Of a DNA stretch of 64,000 nt, positions 56,134 to 64,000 are shown one piece after another. The notes beneath the pieces are model-generated. The model saw only the letters and a list, made by a program, of their open reading frames with translations. It did no database searches and was not told where the DNA came from. This DNA is from Selaginella moellendorffii (lineage: Eukaryota > Streptophyta > Lycopodiopsida > Selaginellales > Selaginellaceae). The position numbers were made by a program, and so were the translations under genes. The DNA lies in contig NW_003314305.1 in assembly GCF_000143415.4 (NCBI RefSeq), forward strand, positions 125,563 through 189,562. The letters run 5' to 3'. The stretch's first letter is position 1, and each line of letters begins with the position of its first letter.

Positions 56134-57344
56134 TGTAAGTGACTAGTATTTTTATTCTACTTTAGTCACTTGTCCAATTCAGGACTTGGGGCTTGCTAAC
56201 CCCGAAAATGGCATCCATGCCACTCAACCTTTGCACTTGGTCCAAATGCTCCACGTGTCCAATCCTATGACCGACATCCCAAGGTACCACCGATATATTA
56301 GCCCATTACACTAGGCCATGCCCATTAACCTTGGTCACATCAGTGGTCCAACACCACTTGCATTGCAATCCCGTCTCTCAAAAACTGGGCCATCCATCCA
56401 TGAGTGGTCATCCCAGATCCACTCCCTTACATCCTTAGGATGCCTACAAACATGGGGAATAGCCTTCCCCAACATCTCCGTTCCGGTCCCTACCAAGTCC
56501 CTTCTTGTCTATGGCCGTATTTGCCAACATTGCCACTAGATCAAGGCATATAGGCCTGACCACTAAATCCTACTATCCTCTAGGACTTCCTCATTGTGTG
56601 ACTATGTCTTTGGTCACCACACCAAAGGGTTACTCCTTTTCCTTTCCACAGTCTGAAACTTTGGGACAACATTTTGGAATACTATAGCCCTACGCAGGCT
56701 TTATGGGTACTCTCTTCGCCTTCCGCCTTTGGGTGCTATAGCCATGAGGTTAGAGCGAGGTTCTGTTGAGCCACGCTAGGTATCCAAGTAGGTAATGCCA
56801 CCCACACTTGGACTGGGAGCATCGACCATTTGATCTCCCAGGGGAACTAAAGCCGGCTTTTGAACACTTCACCAAGCTACCCTACTTGTCAGTTTGTATT
56901 CACTTTAGTCTTGGACTTCCCAGTGGTCAGTTCATCACCTAACACTTGGGTACAGCCTTCCTATGCCAAACTAGCCTTTCCTGGCCAAACTAGCCTTTCC
57001 TGGCCAAACTGGCTCCACTGGGCTCCACCCTCCCCCCCAAGGGACAATCACTTTGGGCTTTCACCTAACTATCTGTATTAGTATTCAGACTCGGACTTGG
57101 ACTCGGATTCAGTCTCGAACTCGGTTTCGGTCTCGGACTTGGTCTCAGTCTTAGTCTTAGTCCCGGTTCCATCTCAGACTCCATCTCGGACTCCATCTTG
57201 GGTCCATCTTGGGTCCATCTTGGACTCCATCTCGAATCCATCTTGGACTCCATCTCGACTCCATCTTGGGTCCATCTCGGACTCCATCTTGGGTCCATCT
57301 CAGACTCCATCTCGGGTCTGTCTCAGGTCCATCTTGGGCTCCTT
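56134..57344 (-). repeat. LTR D: A-family LTR truncated by element C
   Basis: It begins TGTAAGTGACTAG, in the same orientation as LTRs 1-3, and runs into its minisatellite, where element C begins. The left flank is GATTG. The remainder should lie beyond the window. Confidence 0.85.
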
Positions 57345-59021
57345 TGTGAGACACAAAATCCCTAGGCCCCAAAGTGGAGCCGGAAGGGTGCCATGTGGTG
57401 GTGGCCGAAGCCAAATCCAAACGAGCGTAACACGTTTGGACTAAAAAGCTCCGACTTGAAAAGGTTGAGAGTGGGAGTGGAACTCCTAACGAAGTGCTCG
57501 AGGAACAAGCATGAAGCGAGCAATAAGTAAGGCTCCAAAAAGGGACCCAAAAGGACCAACACATGAGACGTGAAGGAGTCCGAGATGGAGTCTGAGATGG
57601 AGTCCGAGGTGGAGTCCGAGATGGACCCAAGATGGAGTCCGAGATGGACCCGAGATGGAATCCAAGATGGAGTCTGAGATGGACCCGAGATGGAGTCCGA
57701 GATGGACCCGAGATGGAACCCGAGATGGACCCGAGATGGAACCCGAGATGGACCCAAGATGGAACCCAAGATGGACCCGAGATGGAGTCCGAGATGGAGT
57801 CCGAGATGGACCCGAGATGGAGTCCGAGATGGACCCGAGATGGAGTCCGAGATGGAGTCTGAGATGGAGTCTAAGGTGGACCCGAGATGGAGTCCGAGAT
57901 GGACTCGAGATGGAACCGAGGCCGAGACCGAGACTAAGACCGAGTCCGAGTCCGAAACCGGGACCAAGTCCGAGTCCAAGTTCAAGCCCGAGTCCGAGTC
58001 CAAATACTAATATAGGCAGTCAGTTGGGTGAAAGCCCAAAGCGATCGTCCCCCGGGGGGGGGGGGGGTTCCAAAAGTATAGTAGGGAGAGTGTGGGGGTT
58101 GGAGCCCAGTGGAGCCAGTTTGGCCAGGAAAGGCCAGTTTGGCCCAAGAAGGCCAGACCCAGTGTTGGGTGATGAACTGACCACTTGGAAGTCCAAGACT
58201 AGAGTGAATACAGACCGACAAACGGTGTAGTTTGGTGAAGTGTTCAAAAGCCGGCTCTAGTTCCCCCGAGAGATCGGCTGACCGATGCTCCCAGTCCAAG
58301 TGTGGGTGGCACTACCTACTTGGATACCTGGTGTGGCTCAACGGAACCTCGCTCTAAGCCCATGGCTAGAGCACCCAAAGGCGAAAGGCGGGGAGAGTAC
58401 CCATGAGGCCCGCGTAGGGCCACGATGTTCCGAAATGTTGTCCCAAAGGCCAGACTCTGGAAAGGAAGAGGAGTAGTCCTCTGGTGTAGTGACCAAGGAT
58501 GCAGTCGAGGGGTGAGGAAGTCCCAGAGGACCGTGGGACTTAGTGGTCGGGCCAGTGGGCATTGATCTAGTGGCAGTGTTGGCAAATACAGCCATGGGAA
58601 GAAAAGGACTTGGTGAAAACTGGAAAAGAGGATATTGGGGAAGGCTATTCCCTATGTCTGTGGGCATCCTAAGGATGCTAAGGAGTGGATCTGGAATGAT
58701 CACTTATGGACGGATGGCTTAGTCCTTGAGAGATGGGATTGTGATGCAGGTGGTGTTAGATCATCGGTGTGACCAAGGTAAAGGGGCATGGCTTTAGTAT
58801 AACAAGCTGATATATCAGTGGTACCTTGGGGTGTCAGTCATGGGATCAAACACGTGGAGCACTTGGATCAAGTGCAAAGGTTGAATGGCGGGGATGCCAT
58901 TCTTGGGGCTAGCAAGCCCAAGTCTGAAATAGGACTTATGGAGGTTGTGAGTGAGATTCCTTCAAGTGGTTGGAGGTGTGGTTAAGTGACTAAAGTAAAA
59001 TGGAAAATTTAGTCGCTTACA
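57345..59021 (+). repeat. 5' LTR of element C
   Basis: 1677 bp with minisatellite (about 57570-57912) and poly-G tract (58050-58067). Confidence 0.9.
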
Positions 59022-62000
59022 ACTTAGTATCAGAGCTGTTCCTTAGTCCGACTCTTATTAGTGGCCAAGTATATCACCACTTGTATTGGAATCGGAAGGT
59101 CCTAGATATGGACCTATCCTCAAGGAGTAGCATGTCGAAAGGACATGGCTCTCCACTCAAGTTCATGCATGAACTTGTGCATGACATGGTGGATGGAAAA
59201 GGGCCAGTAAGGGAACGACTTTAGGATCTTGGGAACAGTATAAGGGTTTCCTCAAAGAGCTGAGGATGTGATCCCGATGAGCGTTTGACGCAGCAAACGA
59301 GCTAATGTAGTTGTGGTAAACAACTATAGTTGGGATCACAGGAAAGATGTAGACTCCAAAACAATAAAGGAGTCACAAGACTACCCTTATATGGTTGAGG
59401 CTGGTACTCATAAATTTGAGACCGGAATTGTTGACCGTGGGAGATCAAATACAGAAGAGGACACCAGTCCTTGAAATGGTAGCCAGGGCTACCTCTAATA
59501 AATGTTGGAACAACCCAAGGAGTTGGGGGTGTACTTAAAGATGAGTTGCTATTCTCATCACATGGACAAGTGGTCCTGGGGGGCAAAGGTTAGCCCCAAG
59601 AAAATCATCAAGTGTCAGAGTAACACTTGCAAAGATTGTCCTTGTGAGTAAGACATAAATACAAGAAGTTGTATTCCAGTGAGTTGGCACCTCTAAGACT
59701 GAGACCTCACAGGTTGTTGAATTAGCAAAGTCCAAAATGTTGGATGACTCAAGTGGAGTCAAGGAATGGTCCTAAGGGATTGGTTGGAGCATTTGGACTG
59801 AGGTGTATGGTGCCCCATGAGGTATGGGGAGGATCATAAGATCCAAGTATGAGAACAGTAGGTATCCCATTGATGGCAAAATGTGCCGTACTAAAGTTGT
59901 GGGAAAGATGTTCCCAAAAGAAAGCAACTTTGGCCCAGAGTTAGGTGCAAACACTATGGTGCGGTGCTAACGGATAGTTAGCATGAAGAACAACTATATT
60001 GGTCTTGGCAAAGACCTAGACACTAAGAAGTAGTGTCATAAGGGTAGGCTCGTGGGGCCAATGGTGTGGAGATACCAAATGTGCCAAGGTGTGATACCTT
60101 GAGGTTATGACTTGCCAAGGGAATCCCAACGGAAGCGGGAATGGCATGGTCTAAGCTGGAAGGCATGCGGTTGGAGTGTGGTGACCCAGATAATTATGAA
60201 GGTGTGGAAGCACCAAACAATGAGTTGTAGGACTTGATAACTATGGGGCAACTAAGCAAGAGGTGCAAGATAATTGGTTAAATGGGTAGAAGGTAGCTAC
60301 CCAAGACTTCTTAATGGCATAAAGAAGTTAGATATACCCTTACGGGGGATAAATTGCTTATATTGCGATATAGTAAGTCAATATCATAAACGGGAATGCT
60401 CATTGTCAAGAAGCCATCATTGGGACACCCAAACACTCTAGAACACCAAGAGGTGGTGTTTCGTGTCGCAAAGGCAATAAATAAGGCCCAAGGGACTAAG
60501 TCCCTAGCGAATGATGGATAGTAGGTGCTATCCAAATGTCCAAGGTTGTGGAGACAGGAGAAGACTGTCTACCTGAATTGGACAAAGCCAAAAATGGAAT
60601 TTTGGCAAGGCTAGTGATGGGCATATAAAGGCCCATAAGTAGCAACATTAATCCTGATGTGTGGGATTATAAGGTGAGCATGCCCAAGATTGAGGAACCA
60701 CTCCCTAGGCTATTGGGTAAGTTCATCCCTAAGAATACTTGCTAAGGCATAGTAAAATGTGCAAAGCTATCCTCCTAGTCTGGAGGAGAATAACCAAAGG
60801 AAACATATAGGGCCAAAAGGCAAGTAGTATTGGGATGGAACTGAACCATAGAAATCAAAGGGCATATCCAACGGTGGTTATGCAAGTTGGGAGTGGAGAA
60901 TCAAGAGGGTGCTCGAGGATGTTGTTGCTAGCAACCATGATGCCATGGAGAGTCTAAAATATGGAATTGTCCATGTTAGACTATATGGCAACTATAAAAC
61001 TTGTGAAAAGGGAGGCCTTAGCAAGCTAAGGGACAGAGTTCCTTCAAGGTTCCCAAAAACGATTCTAGGTAGCTTAGTACCTAGAAAGGCCAAGTGTAGA
61101 TGGTTCATGAAACGCGCGAAATCAGAGTGGCGCAGCAAAAGCGTGGTCTTGAAGCTTGCTGTGAGGCAAGGCTATCAAGGTTAGGGAAGTAGTTCCTGAG
61201 TGTTCAAAGAGAGGGCTTTGAATGAAAGTCGATGGCCAAGAACTTTCACGCTTATGCAGGAACCATGTTATAGTGGTCAGAGGACTTGCCAAGTGAGATT
61301 GGCAAGTTGGGGGAACAAATACCCTAGTTGAAGGTGATAACTTCAAAAAGGGTGGGCCATGGGGCCAAGCATGGAGGAGTCCATGCATGATCACAGATTT
61401 GTCAAATGAGAGGACTTAACAGTGTGGAGGAACTAGGTTCCTAAGCTGTGATCTGTAGCATGCTTTAAGTATAAGTTGATGCACCGGCGTGATGAGTTAC
61501 GCCAGGCATCCTGGGTGATGCCGTCTGTAGATGCATATACGGAAGTTGGGTTTGAGTCCCGACCCTCTAGTGTTTGGGTTCGAGTCCCAAATCACTAGGG
61601 CGTGGTGATGGTTTGGAATATAAGGACACTCATATTTCGGTGGTCATGGACTCTCAGTGAGGAGACTGGCTTGGGCACACCACCAAGCGGGGGATGCTCC
61701 AGAGTCGTGATACACGGTTAGATTGCTTAGTGTGGCTCGGCATATCTAACTTGAACACTTTGGTGCGAGTGGCACCAAGGACGTGGTGAATGGGATGGGG
61801 ACACCCAGTCTCAGTTGCTATGGACCCTTGGCCGGAAGGGCTAGCTTGGGCACACCACCAAGTGTGGGAGATGCCCTCGGGGTCATAGTCAACAAGTTAA
61901 AGGTCTGGGAGATCTAGTACTTATTGGCAAACTTGTCAAGGTGCCAAGATTATATCACTAGGTGATCGTATGGCTAAACAAGGACGAAGTCCTTTTGAGG

Positions 62001-63048
62001 TTAAGGAACAAAGTTCCTAGTTCAAAGCGTTGATTTGAACTATTGATAATAGTGTGGCTTGGTCAAGGTGACCAAGTGGGAAGGACACCTAAGGGAAATG
62101 AACTACGATGATACAATGGTATTGTGAGTTCAAGAAAGTAGTCTCTAGAAAGGGGGTCACAATGTTGGGCCGTGGAAGGGGCCCATAGCAGAAGTTACTA
62201 AAGAGACCTACTAGGGGTGAGCACCCTCTGGACTTAGCGAAATAGAGCTTTGCCATGGAACCAAAAGAATACCTCAAGGAGGGAGGTAATGATCCTTTGT
62301 TACTCGATGCAACAATCAATGGATAGGAACAAAAGACTAGTGGCCAAGTTTGGACTATAGAATTTAATGGGAGGAATCCAAATGGCGAGGTTAGCCAAGG
62401 AACACTAATGTGTTTGATGCTAACGGATTGCGGGAAAGGAAGTGGACTTCCAAGATTAAATTCGCAAGTGCTCCAATTTGGCAAAATAAAAGTTCTAAGT
62501 GAGGAGTGACAAAGTAGCCAAAGGATAGGGCTATGGACAACCTTGGCACAAATGATGATAATTGGAACGTAGTGCCAAGGGTGGCACAAAATAGAAAAGA
62601 GGATGATGGTGCCCTGAAGTAGAGGACTTCCTAGGATAGGGAAGTGGACTTGCACAATATGTGCAATGCAAGGTGTCGGAGACACCTAGAAAATTGACTT
62701 CAAGAAGTCAAAAGTAAATGTTTCAAAGTGCAAAGGTTATGTCGATAGAATCTGAGATTACTCAAGAATGAGTAGTGGAATTGAGTTAGAGACGATGTCT
62801 CTAACAGGTTTAGCAAGAACTGAACCAATAAAAGGGAGCAAACCACCCCAGGTGGCTGAATGAGTCTCTATGTTGGAGAGACTATGCTCCTTAGAGGATG
62901 GACAAGGCATGGTGAGCCTTTGGTGTCAAACCATAGACAAATATTGGCCGGGGGCCAATGATGGAAATGGTAATACATGTGGGTGTTACTTTATAAAAGG
63001 GTTTACCGTTCGATGAGGACATCGAACTTTGTCTATGGGTGGTGGAGT
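59022..63048 (+). mobile_element. Element C internal region
   Basis: It serves as the uninterrupted reference for element A's internal region. Reading frames are short and not conserved in type. Nothing resembling gag, protease, RT, RNase H or integrase was seen. The 3' edge before the LTR is GGGTGGTGGAG, a poor polypurine tract. Confidence 0.75.
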
Positions 63049-64000
63049 TGTGAGACACAAAATCCCTAGGCCCCAAAGTGGAGCCAGAAGGGTGCCATGT
63101 GGTGGTGGCCGAAGCGAAAACCAAACGAGCGTAACACGTTTGGACTAAAAAGCTCCGACTTGAAAAGGTCGAGAGTGGGAGTGGAACTCTTAACGAAGTG
63201 CTTGAGGAACGAGCACGAAGCGAGCAATAAGTGAGGCTCCAAAAAGGGACCCAAAAGGACCAACACATAAGACGTGGAGGAGTCCGAGATGGAGTCCGAG
63301 ATGAACCCGAGATGGAGTCTGAGGTGGAGTCCGAGATGGACCCGAGATGGAGTCCGAGATCGAGTCCGAGATGGACCCGAGATGGAGTCCGAGATGGACC
63401 CGAGATGGAACCTGAGATGGACCCGAGATGGAACCCGAGATGGAGTCCAAGATGGAGTCCGAGATGGACCCGAGATGGAGTTCGAGATGGACCCGAGATG
63501 GAGTCTGAGATGGACCTGAGATGGAGTCCGAGATGGACCCGAGATGGAGTCCGAGATGGAGTCCGAGATGGACCCGAGATGGAGTCCGAGATGGACCCGA
63601 GATGGAGTCCGAGATGGAGTCCGAGATGGACCTGAGATGGAGTCCGAGATGGACTCGAGATGGAGTCTGAGATGGAACCGAGACTGAGACCGAGACCAAA
63701 GCCGAGACCGAGACCAAGTCCGAGTCCGAAACCGGGACCAAGACCGAGTCCGAGTCCGAGTTCAAGCCAAGTCCGAGTCCAAATACTAATACAGGCAGTT
63801 GGGTGAAAGCCCAAAGCGATCGTCCCCTTGGGGGGGGGGGGGGGGGGGGGGGGCCTTCCAGGGGTTCCAAAAATAAAAAAGGGAAAATGGGGGGGTTGGA
63901 CCCCCCTGGACCCCTTTTGGCCCGGAAAGGTTTTTTTGGCCCCAAAAATGGCCCCGGAAGGCCCAACCTAGGGTTGGGGGAAGAACTGCCCCCTGGGAAG
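63049..64000 (+). repeat. 3' LTR of element C, incomplete, with low-quality end
   Basis: It matches the 5' LTR from 57345 until the poly-G tract at about 63830-63853. After that the sequence resembles the expected LTR only loosely, with homopolymer-like errors. Confidence 0.85.

Larger units (their letters stand above)
57345..64000 (+). mobile_element. Element C: A-family LTR element, plus orientation, cut by window end
   Basis: The 5' LTR is 57345-59021, starting TGTGAGACAC and ending CGCTTACA. The primer-binding site follows at about 59024-59036 (TTAGTATCAGAGC). The internal region 59022-63048 is about 4.0 kb with no gag or pol motifs. The 3' LTR is 63049 to the window end (952 bp visible). 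The layout is the same as element A but without an internal insertion. Confidence 0.88.

Overview
The window looks like nuclear DNA of a lycophyte, most probably Selaginella moellendorffii. The evidence is land-plant gene families (PLATZ, kiwellin, GAUT, nuclear petM, intronless PLS-type PPR genes), extremely short introns (mostly 44-57 bp, GT-AG), tightly packed genes and telo-box promoters. The species is inferred; no search was run.

Left half (1-33.8 kb) is gene-rich. In order: a PLATZ zinc-binding gene (+), a kiwellin-like secreted protein (-), an intronless PPR gene made largely of 31-residue S motifs (+), a small two-exon gene (-), tRNA-Thr(UGU) (-), a large E2-fold protein (+) with a decayed copy behind it, a gene of an unrecognised two-member family (+), a six-exon P-loop NTPase-like gene with an apparent frameshift (-), the splicing factor PRP17/CDC40 (-), a broken partial copy of RRP12 (+), the second member of the unrecognised family (-), full-length 18-exon RRP12 (+), a GAUT4-type galacturonosyltransferase (-), a PPR gene (-), petM (+) and another PPR gene (-). 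Exon structures were derived by hand from splice sites and checked for phase closure.

Right half (34-64 kb) is mostly repeats. A decayed Ty3/gypsy element (B, +) spans about 36.3-49.8 kb. It was split inside its integrase by a complete but apparently non-coding LTR element (A, -, 39624-48657, perfect TTGGA target duplication), which itself carries a nested solo LTR of its own family (43100-44640). A gene island at 50.3-54.4 kb holds an integrase fragment, a broken tRNA-guanine transglycosylase, a perfect 33-bp hairpin and an intronless FCP1/NLI-like phosphatase. After 1.2 kb of AT-rich DNA come a second B fragment, an A-family LTR (D) and another A-family element (C, +), whose 3' LTR runs into the window end, where the sequence appears degraded behind a poly-G tract.

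The most interesting point is in the two-member family. One paralog carries a tandem duplication of exon sequence that has acquired perfect GT...AG ends and reads as a 54-bp intron; removing it restores the protein seen in the other paralog. This looks like intron birth by tandem duplication, in a locus that also shows repeated local duplication (the RRP12 fragment, the E2 relic, a 54-bp duplication in a PPR gene).
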